From contig NZ_JALPQG010000010.1 of the NCBI RefSeq assembly GCF_023195695.1, positions 62,001-126,000 on the forward strand: a DNA stretch of 64,000 nt, in the 5' to 3' direction. Numbering within the stretch: position 1 is the first letter of the stretch; each line of letters opens with the position of its first letter. The notes under the pieces are model-generated. The model ran no database searches. It was given only the letters and a program-made list of their open reading frames with translations, and had not been told where the DNA came from. The position numbers and the translations under genes were made by a program. This document shows, one piece after another, positions 44,087 through 51,333 of the stretch. The DNA is from Aliiroseovarius sp. S1339. GTDB taxonomy: Bacteria > Pseudomonadota > Alphaproteobacteria > Rhodobacterales > Rhodobacteraceae.

Positions 44087-44162
44087 GGAGAATCCCCTAG
44101 CTGCTAATAGCTTACCTTAGGATAGCTTGGCGCGACTTATTATTACACGAAAAAAAATGCTG

Positions 44163-44205
44163 AAATCTGCGTTGCAGCAGATTTGTCGCGGTTTAATGCA
44201 GATTT
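44163..44205. promoter_or_regulatory. Cluster of aaatctgc half-sites upstream of the OPX gene
   Basis: aaatctgc (44163-44170) and gcagattt (44177-44184) form an inverted repeat with a 6-nt spacer; gcagattt recurs at 44198-44205, exactly 21 bp further. The arrangement resembles an operator with two helically phased sites. The regulator is unknown. The surrounding 44087-44395 interval holds no gene, only these sites and the terminator at 44311. Confidence 0.5.
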
Positions 44206-44310
44206 CGCCCATGAATTTCTGCTGATTTGAGTCAAAAAAGCAGGATTCGTGCGATTCGCGCGGTCTTATCGCCGCCGGGTGATTCCCTGAAAGTTGCCCA
44301 AAAAGAATCA

Positions 44311-44334
44311 AAAAAGCCCGCGCAGTGGCGGGCT
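44311..44334 (-). terminator. Rho-independent terminator of the sugar transferase gene
   Basis: On the minus strand, agcccgcc and the matching gcgggct form a GC stem followed by tttttt. It lies about 60 bp after the sugar transferase stop and before the OPX promoter, so these two minus-strand units are transcribed separately. Confidence 0.85.
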
Positions 44335-44395
44335 AGATTGAGGTTTTGGGTTTGCAAACCGCCCCCGACGTATCAGCCGGAGGCTTGTCAGGTTT

Positions 44396-45085
44396 TTAGT
44401 GCCCCGTGCAGCGCAGGACGACACCGAAGGTCTTGCCAAGAATACCCAAATCCGTCTTCAACGACAGGTCGTGGTAATACTTGTTGTCGAAAGTCGCACG
44501 CTGGGCGAAGGTCGATTCGTTGCGGTCCGACACCTGCCAAGGTCCAGTGATACCGGGGCGCATGGCATAATATGCAGTGCCTGGATACAGCGACTTCTGA
44601 TCTTCCATCATCGGACGCGGTCCAACAATCGACATATCGCCCATCAGCACGTTCCACAGCTGCGGAAGTTCATCCATCGATGATTTACGCAGGAATTTCC
44701 CGATCTTGGTGATCCGCGGATCGTCCTTCAGCTTCTGTGTGCTGTCCCATTCGGCGCGGGCCTCGGGATTTGCTTCCAGATGCGCTTCCAGACGCTGATC
44801 GGCATCAACCACCATCGTCCGCATTTTCATCATATTATAAAGCCGGCCGTCCTTGCCGATGCGGCGCTGACGATAGAACGGCAAGCCGCCATCCAACGCT
44901 GTCAGCAGCAGCATGATTCCGATCATCGGAATAGCGATCGGCGCGGCGGCGATGACAAAGGCAATGTCAAACATACGCTTGAAGCGATCACGATAGGGAC
45001 GTTTTGATGTGTTGGCAGCAGAGAAATTCTGTCGTTTGACCAGCTCGGCGCCGACATCAGAAAAGTTCTTAAAATGCGTCGTCAT
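44396..45085 (-). CDS. Undecaprenyl-phosphate sugar-1-phosphate transferase (ExoY/WcaJ family)
   Basis: A 229-residue initiating glycosyltransferase. One N-terminal membrane hairpin (FDIAFVIAAAPIAIPMIGIMLL) is followed by the catalytic region: GGLPFYRQRRIGKDGRLYNMMKMRTM, then LRKSSMDELPQLWNVLMGDMSIVGPRP, and MRPGITGPWQVSDRNE. It lacks the extra N-terminal helices of WcaJ, as in ExoY and PssY. It would put the first sugar phosphate on undecaprenyl phosphate for exopolysaccharide synthesis. It is divergent from the ATPase/Wzz/kinase block across a 521-bp AT-rich region. Confidence 0.92.
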   Translation of the reverse strand: MTTHFKNFSDVGAELVKRQNFSAANTSKRPYRDRFKRMFDIAFVIAAAPIAIPMIGIMLLLTALDGGLPFYRQRRIGKDGRLYNMMKMRTMVVDADQRLEAHLEANPEARAEWDSTQKLKDDPRITKIGKFLRKSSMDELPQLWNVLMGDMSIVGPRPMMEDQKSLYPGTAYYAMRPGITGPWQVSDRNESTFAQRATFDNKYYHDLSLKTDLGILGKTFGVVLRCTGH

Positions 45086-45606
45086 TTCCTTATACCCTCA
45101 AATAATGCGGCAGCCTGACATGGGAATCCCACGAGATGAAATGATCTCTATGTCGTGCAGGTGCAGCAGCTTGCAAACCAGTCGTTCAGTTCAAATTAAC
45201 CTTCGACTCTCCTTACCCCGATTAAGACTTTAACACAATTTTACCCTATTTGTAGCACATTTCCGCCCATCATGCGGTTTCGATTGCTAAGTATATGAAA
45301 ATGCGCAATTTACAAGTATTTATGCAAAATTAATACCACACTAACTGTTTCGATTGGCCGCCTAATTATGGGCACTTTTCAATTTTATTGATTTTTAATT
45401 TATGACATTTGCTAAATCCGCATCGACCCGTTTGGGATTTGATTCGCATTGAGGGGTAAGACGGTCCGACCTGAGCCAACCTTGGCGCTCGACATCCAAT
45501 TTGTAGAGCGGCGTTTATTATGCGACAAGCGGGCTGGTATTGACATTTTTTAGCCATAACTTCGTTTTATCTTTAAGAGCATTGAACCGGGGCGTTAGAT
45601 AGGAAC
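45086..45606. promoter_or_regulatory. AT-rich divergent promoter region of the exopolysaccharide cluster
   Basis: 521 bp without a gene, strikingly AT-rich from about 45190 to 45420. It holds two copies of gtttcgattg (45277-45286 and 45347-45356, 70 bp apart) and ttaataccacactaa (45330-45344), one mismatch from the CtrA pattern TTAA-N7-TTAA. Promoters for both divergent operons must be here. The ATPase ribosome site is agga before 45607. Confidence 0.5.
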
Positions 45607-46542
45607 ATGGATTCCAGCGAACTTTATACTGGGCATTTCGGATTGAACGAACGGCCCTTTACACTGGTGCCGGACCCGAGCTTTCTGTTTTGGTCTACGC
45701 AGCACAAGCGTGCCTATGCGGTATTGGAGTTTGGTGTGTTGTCGCGTGCCCCCATCACCCTGATCACAGGCGAGATCGGGTCGGGCAAGACGACGCTGGT
45801 GCAAAAACTCCTTAGCCAGATGGACGAAACAGTGCGTGTCGGGCTTCTGTCAAATGTGCAGGGCGACCGTGGCGAGCTGTTGCAATGGGTGATGAACGCG
45901 CTGTCCATTCCCTTCGATCCCGGGGAAAGCTATGTCACGTTGTTCCAGCGCTTTCAGGAAAGCATTATCAGCGAATACGCCGAAGGGCGCCGCGTCGTTC
46001 TGATAATTGACGAGGCACAAAATCTTTCCACCGAAGGGTTGGAAGAGATGCGGATGCTGACCAATATCAACGCCAACAAAGACGAGTTGATACAGTTGAT
46101 CCTTGTCGGGCAGCCTGAACTCAAAACCATCGTGCTTAGCCCCGGTATGCGTCAGTTGGCGCAACGGGTTGCTGCCAGCTTTCATTTGGAAGCTATGGAC
46201 GAGCCCACGGTCCGTGCCTATATCAAGCATCGCATGAAGGTGGCGGGTGGAACCGGCAGCGAAATCACACCAACGGCCTGTGGCGAGATTTTCAAAGCCA
46301 CCAAAGGCATCCCGCGGCTGGTCAATCAACTATGTGAATTATGCCTTCTTTATGCCTGGAGCAGCAACAATGCGTGCGTCTCTGTCAAGGCCGTTCGCGA
46401 TGTATTGGACGACGGTGTCTTTTTCGCGAGCAACCTGCCAACGGATGTTGAGGCGGATGACAAACCTGAAAAAGATATTTCGAAACCACTATTTTTACGT
46501 CAAGGCCGTCGGGTTGACATTCCCGACAAGAAAACCGGATAG
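45607..46542 (+). CDS. ExeA/GspA-like AAA+ ATPase of exopolysaccharide cluster
   Basis: A 311-residue ATPase. It opens with the ExeA family motif YTGHFGLNERPFTLVPDPSFLF. Walker A is TGEIGSGKTTLVQ and Walker B VVLIIDEAQNLS; the sensor/arginine region has LVGQPEL and QLAQRVAASFHLEAM. The helical lid follows with GIPRLVNQLCELCLLYAW. Such ATPases are standard members of exosortase-type (XrtA) polysaccharide operons next to Wzz and a tyrosine kinase. No peptidoglycan-binding or membrane segment is present. It probably assists assembly of the export machine. Confidence 0.87.
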   Translation: MDSSELYTGHFGLNERPFTLVPDPSFLFWSTQHKRAYAVLEFGVLSRAPITLITGEIGSGKTTLVQKLLSQMDETVRVGLLSNVQGDRGELLQWVMNALSIPFDPGESYVTLFQRFQESIISEYAEGRRVVLIIDEAQNLSTEGLEEMRMLTNINANKDELIQLILVGQPELKTIVLSPGMRQLAQRVAASFHLEAMDEPTVRAYIKHRMKVAGGTGSEITPTACGEIFKATKGIPRLVNQLCELCLLYAWSSNNACVSVKAVRDVLDDGVFFASNLPTDVEADDKPEKDISKPLFLRQGRRVDIPDKKTG

Positions 46543-46638
46543 CTACGGCTTGATATGACATTATGATACGATCCCCGGCCAGATGATCGATGCGTATATC
46601 GCGGACTTGCCGGTCTTGGGGAAAGGAACACAGCGCCA

Positions 46639-48180
46639 ATGGCTTCAACGAACCTAAGATATTACCGATCTATTTTCATGCGGCGGCTGCCCTATTTTCT
46701 GCTTGTCGCGACAGTTATCGGGGCGGCATCGATCATCATGGCGATGACTTTGCCGCCGTCCTTTGTGTCGCGCATGACGTTGATTGTGGAAAGCCCGCAG
46801 ATCCCCGATGAGCTGGCGGCCTCGACCGCGCGCACGCCCGCACAGGAACAGTTGCAGGTCGTCGAACAACGGCTGATGACGCGCGCCAATCTGCTGGAAA
46901 TTGCCAACAAGCTTCAGGTTCTGGAAAAGCAAAACGAGATGACGCCAGACCAGATTGCGAAGTCGATGCGGGCGCGCACGGTTATCCGAAGCACCGCAGG
47001 GCGCGATCAGGCGGCGTTGATGACGATCAGCTTTGAGGCGCCGAGTGGCCAGAAGTCGGCGGGCGTGCTGAACGAATACCTAACCTTGATCCAGAAAGAG
47101 GACGTGCAGTCACGCACCGGACGCGCCACCCAGACGCTTGAGTTTTTCGAACAGGAAGTGTCGCGTTTGAACCAGGAATTGGCCGAACGCAGTGCGCGCA
47201 TTCTGGCTTATAAGACCGAACATGGTGACGCGCTGCCGGAAAGTTTGGATTACCGGCTGGGCCAGCAATCTCTGCTGCAAGAACGCTTGGCGCAGCTGGA
47301 ACGGGAATCCATCAGCTTGCAGGAACAACGCAGACGGCTGGTGCGTATCTTTGAAACCACTGGCCAGGTGGGCGGGCTGGCAGGCCCCGCCCTGTCCCCA
47401 GAACAGCAACAGCTGGAAGAAATGCGCGCCGCGTTGAACAATGCGCTGGCTGTTTATTCGGAAACAAACCCGCGTGTGAAGATACTGCGCGCGCGTATCG
47501 AGGCGCTTGAAAAAACACTTCAGTCGATGCCGCCGGAAGAAAACGATCAGCCGTTGACCGGAAACTCGCTTCTGGATGTCCAACTGGCCGAAATCACGGC
47601 GCGTGAGAATTCGCTGAACGAGCAGAAGAGAAGTACACAGAAACAGTTGGAAAAGCTGGCCGATACGATTGAAAGAACACCGTCCAACTCGATCCGGCTG
47701 GACGAGTTGCAGTTGGAATACGCAAACGTTCAGTTGCAGTATAATACCGCCGTTGAACGCCTGTCGCGCGCCAGCACCGGTGAACGGATCGAGGTAATGT
47801 CGCGCGGTCAGCGGATATCGGTCATTGAACCACCAGCGGTGCCGAACCAACCCAGCAAGCCCAACCGGGCACTGATCGCTGGGGGTGGCAGCGTGTTCGG
47901 GATCATGGCGGGGATCGGTCTGATCGTGCTGCTGGAGTTCATGAACCGCTCGATCCGGCGGCCCGAGGATTTGGTGGCCAAGCTGGGCATAACGCCGCTG
48001 GCGACGATACCCTTTATCGCGACGGCGGGCGAAAACTCGCATCGGCAAAAGTTTCGGATACTGGGTATGGTGATCATTTTGCTGGGTGTGCCGCTTGCGG
48101 TCTATGCCGTGCACATGTTCTATCAGCCACTTGATTTATTGGCCGAACGGATCATGGATAAGATTGGCGTGCGCTGGTGA
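46639..48180 (+). CDS. Wzz/chain-length determinant polysaccharide co-polymerase
   Basis: A 513-residue inner-membrane protein. The N-terminal helix (LPYFLLVATVIGAASIIMAM) follows a short cytosolic start; a large periplasmic coiled-coil region (about 150-400) is rich in Gln/Glu/Arg. The Wzz-type PxxPxxP motif appears as EPPAVPNQPSKPNRALIAGG before the second helix, and there is an extra third helix near the C-terminus (VIILLGVPLAVYAVHMFY). It sets polysaccharide chain length and partners the kinase encoded 40 bp downstream. Confidence 0.9.
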   Translation: MASTNLRYYRSIFMRRLPYFLLVATVIGAASIIMAMTLPPSFVSRMTLIVESPQIPDELAASTARTPAQEQLQVVEQRLMTRANLLEIANKLQVLEKQNEMTPDQIAKSMRARTVIRSTAGRDQAALMTISFEAPSGQKSAGVLNEYLTLIQKEDVQSRTGRATQTLEFFEQEVSRLNQELAERSARILAYKTEHGDALPESLDYRLGQQSLLQERLAQLERESISLQEQRRRLVRIFETTGQVGGLAGPALSPEQQQLEEMRAALNNALAVYSETNPRVKILRARIEALEKTLQSMPPEENDQPLTGNSLLDVQLAEITARENSLNEQKRSTQKQLEKLADTIERTPSNSIRLDELQLEYANVQLQYNTAVERLSRASTGERIEVMSRGQRISVIEPPAVPNQPSKPNRALIAGGGSVFGIMAGIGLIVLLEFMNRSIRRPEDLVAKLGITPLATIPFIATAGENSHRQKFRILGMVIILLGVPLAVYAVHMFYQPLDLLAERIMDKIGVRW

Positions 48181-48220
48181 TCGCGGGCAAACAGAACTTT
48201 TCAGAAAGGATCTGATCGCA

Positions 48221-49039
48221 ATGGAAAAGCTTCAGGCCGCCATCGAAAAGGCGCGCAAGCAGCGCGCGGGGCAGGGGTCACCGCGCCAGATGTCAGGCCG
48301 TCGGTCCGGATCGCCCGTGGCGATGTCCGAGGAATGGGCGGCGCTGGCACCGTTCGAGGTGTCGGCGCGGCACGCGCAACAGAACCGGTTGGTGTCGCTT
48401 GATGGCGGGATCGAGGCCGGGCCGTTTGACATGCTGCGCACCCGGATATTGCAGCAGGCGTCCAACAACGATTGGAAGCGCATCGCGCTGGTGTCACCTC
48501 ACAGCGCCTGCGGAAAGACCACGACCGCCGCCAATCTGATTTTTAGCTTTGGCCGACAGGCAGATTTGCGCACGATGGTGCTGGATCTGGACCTGCGCCG
48601 GCAGGGGTTGGCAAAGGTTCTGGGCCTGAACCGCGAAGGCCATATGGGCGATGTGCTGCAAGGCACCACATCCTTTGCCGAGCATGGGCGTCGGTGGGGC
48701 GATAACGTCGCGGTCGGGCTGAACAGCGGCACAATCGAAAATGCCTCGGAGATCCTGCAAAGCACCAAAACCAAGCAGACGTTGGATGACATCCAAGCGC
48801 AATATGCGCCAGACATCATGTTGTTGGATATGCCGCCTCTGATTGGAACGGACGACAATTTCGGGTTCCTGCAAAACGTTGATTGCGCCATTTTATTGGC
48901 CGAGGCTGAACGCACCACCGTCGAACAGGTCGATATCGCCGAACGCCAATTGTCCGAATTAACAACTGTGATGGGTGTCGTTCTGAACAAAAGTCATTTT
49001 TCGGATGGGGCTTATGGATACGGTTATGGCTACGCCTAA
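48221..49039 (+). CDS. CpsD/CapB-family tyrosine kinase
   Basis: A 272-residue cytosolic BY-kinase. Walker A is unusual (SPHSACGKTTTAANL, lacking the first glycine); Walker A' is VLDLDLRRQG and Walker B MLLDMPPL. The C-terminus is a short tyrosine cluster (YGYGYGY), the usual autophosphorylation tail. The partner Wzz is encoded just upstream, giving the two-protein arrangement of CapA/CapB. Phosphorylation cycles would control polysaccharide export. The ATG at 48221 follows agaaagga; the frame extends further upstream but into Wzz. It overlaps the glycosyltransferase gene by up to 35 bp. Confidence 0.88.
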   Translation: MEKLQAAIEKARKQRAGQGSPRQMSGRRSGSPVAMSEEWAALAPFEVSARHAQQNRLVSLDGGIEAGPFDMLRTRILQQASNNDWKRIALVSPHSACGKTTTAANLIFSFGRQADLRTMVLDLDLRRQGLAKVLGLNREGHMGDVLQGTTSFAEHGRRWGDNVAVGLNSGTIENASEILQSTKTKQTLDDIQAQYAPDIMLLDMPPLIGTDDNFGFLQNVDCAILLAEAERTTVEQVDIAERQLSELTTVMGVVLNKSHFSDGAYGYGYGYA

Positions 49040-49910
49040 ACCTAAACCTCAGCCTAAGGCGGCCATCATCATCCCGCATTATAATGACCCGGACCGACTG
49101 ACCCGGTGTCTTGAAGCCCTGTCGCGCAATGATCTGACCGGGGTCGAGGTCTTGGTGGTGGACAACAACTCGCCCCAACCGCCGACCGACGTTCAGGCTC
49201 GCTTCGCCGATACCCGCTTTGTTGTCGAAACCGAAAAAGGTGCCGCTGCGGCCCGAAATCGTGGCGTGGCCGAGACAATTGCGCCGCTTCTGTTCTTCAT
49301 TGATGCCGATTGTGTGGCCGCCGATGACTGGGTGACCAAAGCGCATGAGGTCGCGCCGACGGCTGACCTGATCGGGGGTCGGGTTGATGTGTTTGACGAA
49401 ACCCCGCCGCCGCGCAGCGGGGCCGAGGCGTTCGAGGCCGTCTTTGCCTTTAATTTCCAGAATTATATTGAAGTTCAAGGCTTTACGGGGTCCGGCAATC
49501 TGGTCACGACGCGCAAAGTGTTTGAGGATGTCGGCGGCTTTCGGGGTGGCGTGTCCGAAGATCTGGACTGGAGCACGCGGGCCGTTTCCAAGGGCTATCG
49601 TCTGATATACCGCGATGATCTGGTGGTCAGCCACCCGTCGCGATCTGACTGGGCAGCACTGCGCCACAAGTGGCTGCGTCTGACGCAAGAACTGTTTGGC
49701 GTTAACGGAAACACCCCGCGCGACCGTGCCAAATGGGCTTTGCGTGCGCTGGCGATGCCGATCAGCGCTGTGGTGCATTTGCCCAAGGTTCTGGGCAGCG
49801 ACAAGCTGGACGGGTGGGGCGAAAAACTGCGGGCCGCGGGCACGTTGTTCCGGCTGCGCTTTCAACGGATGATCTGGATGCTGCGGCAGGCGATGGGGCA
49901 GTCGATCTAG
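49005..49910 (+). CDS. Family 2 glycosyltransferase
   Basis: A 301-residue GT-A fold enzyme. The start of the fold is KAAIIIPHYNDPDRL; acidic motifs are VLVVDNNSP and the metal-binding FFIDADC. The acceptor region has GSGNLVTTRKVFEDVGGF, then the catalytic SEDLDWSTRA. The last 60 residues carry amphipathic helices for membrane association. In-frame ATGs at 49005, 49014 and 49026 all overlap the kinase gene end; none has a clear ribosome site, so the start is uncertain. It adds a sugar during exopolysaccharide repeat-unit assembly. It meets the rhomboid gene tail to tail with a 3-4 bp overlap. Confidence 0.85.
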   Translation: MGLMDTVMATPKPKPQPKAAIIIPHYNDPDRLTRCLEALSRNDLTGVEVLVVDNNSPQPPTDVQARFADTRFVVETEKGAAAARNRGVAETIAPLLFFIDADCVAADDWVTKAHEVAPTADLIGGRVDVFDETPPPRSGAEAFEAVFAFNFQNYIEVQGFTGSGNLVTTRKVFEDVGGFRGGVSEDLDWSTRAVSKGYRLIYRDDLVVSHPSRSDWAALRHKWLRLTQELFGVNGNTPRDRAKWALRALAMPISAVVHLPKVLGSDKLDGWGEKLRAAGTLFRLRFQRMIWMLRQAMGQSI

Positions 49911-50551
49911 CGCTGGCGGCGTTGCGCCCAGCCAAGCCCGGCGGTGGCGGTCCAGCCTGCGATAAAGCCGCCCAGATGGGTTTCCCAAGCCAGAAGACCG
50001 TCTAGAACAACCCACAAAACCAGGTTCAGCATCATCAGGGACAGGACTGTTTTCAGCACTGGCCACTGGTCCAGCCCCAGTCGCCTCCGGTCTGCCCATC
50101 GCCAATAGATCACAGCACCCACCAGCCCGAACAGCGCGCCGGACGCGCCCACCATGGGCTGCGGCGACAAGGTCAGCGCCCCGAACCCCACACCGCCCCC
50201 GATGGCGGATAGCAGATAGATCAGCACAAACCCCGCCAACCCCGAGCGCGCAATCACCATTCGCCCAATCAGCCACAGGGTCAGCATGTTGCCCAGCAAA
50301 TGCGCCAACCCGCCATGCAAGAACGCATAGGTGACGAACATCGTCCAAGGCTGCGCCGGATAATTTGGCCGCCAGTTGTGTAAAAGCCCCGCCCAGAATG
50401 CGCCGTTTTGATAGGTCAGCGAACGCCACTGTTTGGTGCCGACAAAGCCCAGATCGGCGGCGAACAAGACGCCTTCAATCACCAGATTCAAGGCGATGAG
50501 GCCAAAAAGCACCCTTTGAGCGGACAGGTTAAGATGCGGATGCGCGATCAT
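49907..50551 (-). CDS. Rhomboid-family intramembrane serine protease
   Basis: A 214-residue six-helix protein. The catalytic serine lies in GASGALFGLVGA and the histidine in ETHLGGFIAG; the conserved HGGLAHLLGNMLTLWLIG in the second helix carries the oxyanion histidine/asparagine. The ATG at 50551 is preferred; the frame is open to 50587. It cleaves transmembrane substrates at the inner membrane. The substrate is unknown, but surface-protein maturation is possible in this setting. It is divergent from the nos operon. Confidence 0.88.
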   Translation of the reverse strand: MIAHPHLNLSAQRVLFGLIALNLVIEGVLFAADLGFVGTKQWRSLTYQNGAFWAGLLHNWRPNYPAQPWTMFVTYAFLHGGLAHLLGNMLTLWLIGRMVIARSGLAGFVLIYLLSAIGGGVGFGALTLSPQPMVGASGALFGLVGAVIYWRWADRRRLGLDQWPVLKTVLSLMMLNLVLWVVLDGLLAWETHLGGFIAGWTATAGLGWAQRRQR

Positions 50552-50738
50552 GTTGCATGATTTGCCTGCTTGGCGACTGATGCACAAGGATCAATTGAGG
50601 CGATGGCATGGGCGATATTATCTATGGATCAGTTGCGCCTTTATTGCTGAAAACATCAATAAAGGCGCGCTTTGTCTGTCGGGCGTTTGTCCTGATTTTG
50701 CACTTGAAAACAATAGTCTAAGATGCTTCATTCACCCT

Positions 50739-50774
50739 GCTGGTTCAACCATTTGGCGTATTGGTTGAACCAGC
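50739..50774. promoter_or_regulatory. 36-bp inverted repeat upstream of nos operon
   Basis: Perfect 13-bp arms (gctggttcaacca / tggttgaaccagc) flank a 10-nt spacer. No T-run follows on either strand, so an operator or RNA hairpin is more likely than a terminator. It lies 16 bp upstream of the FNR-type site. Confidence 0.55.
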
Positions 50775-50790
50775 TTCGGTGTCAAATGGC

Positions 50791-50804
50791 ATGACTTAGA
50801 TCAA
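50791..50804. promoter_or_regulatory. FNR/CRP-type site (TGA-N6-TCA) of the nos promoter
   Basis: atgacttagatcaa has the TGA-N6-TCA core; its right half equals the FNR half-site ATCAA and the left half matches three of five positions. It lies 58 bp before nosC. Rhodobacteraceae nos operons are induced under oxygen limitation through FnrL-type and NO-sensing NnrR-type regulators, so either could bind. No such regulator gene is in the window. Confidence 0.55.
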
Positions 50805-50862
50805 GGAAGTAGCGCGTCCTATCCCGCACAACGGGACGTGAAACGCGAAAAGGGATTCGGCG

Positions 50863-51333
50863 ATGCGCTGCGTGGGGCAGATGTCAAAGATCATTGTGGG
50901 GTCCGTTCGTCGGGCCGCCAACAGTGGTGTTTTGGTCTGTGCGATGTTGGCGCTGGCGCTGCAACTTTTCACGTCATCCATGGGCTATGCATCAAACGGC
51001 ATGTGGATCGAGATTTGTTCGGATTTCGGAACGGAATATGTGCAGGTTGACCTGAGCGATGACCCGACAAGCGATCAAAACGGCTGCCCTGACTGTGCGA
51101 ATTGCGCGTTATGCGCGGTGTCGTTGACCGGACTGCCACCTGCAAGTCCGGCGCACTTTGCGTTTGGCTCCACGGTGCTTGAAGCCACGCAATTGCAAAC
51201 CCAAACGGTTGGTCCGGTGTTCAGACGCGCTTGGCCTGAAACCCGTGGCCCTCCAGCCGCGAACAAGAATAAAGCCGACCGCGCCCTTCGCGCGTTCCAA
51301 GCGTCAATCCAAGAAAATGGAGGTGCGCTGTGA
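50863..51333 (+). CDS. nosC: NosC, small cysteine-rich protein of the nos operon
   Basis: A 156-residue protein. A hydrophobic segment (about 19-40, ANSGVLVCAMLALALQLF) is a signal or anchor. A CPDCANCALC cluster at about residues 75-84 (three overlapping CxxC) looks like a metal or redox site. The C-terminal half is low in recognisable features. NosC of Paracoccus denitrificans occupies the same place, before nosR, and has a CxxCxxC motif with unknown function. The start at 50863 follows aaaaggga. The stop overlaps the nosR GTG start by 4 bp. Copper handling for NosZ is a reasonable guess, not shown. Confidence 0.75.
   Translation: MRCVGQMSKIIVGSVRRAANSGVLVCAMLALALQLFTSSMGYASNGMWIEICSDFGTEYVQVDLSDDPTSDQNGCPDCANCALCAVSLTGLPPASPAHFAFGSTVLEATQLQTQTVGPVFRRAWPETRGPPAANKNKADRALRAFQASIQENGGAL

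Larger units (their letters stand above)
50552..50862. promoter_or_regulatory. Divergent region between rhomboid gene and nos operon
   Basis: 311 bp without a gene. Apart from the long inverted repeat at 50739-50774 and the FNR-type site at 50791-50804, nothing else was recognised. The nosC ribosome site is aaaaggga, seven nucleotides before 50863. Confidence 0.55.

Noticed and set aside
48816-50429. 537-codon minus-strand open frame across the kinase, glycosyltransferase and rhomboid genes
   Set aside because: It crosses three well-supported genes in the wrong frame and has low-complexity translation.
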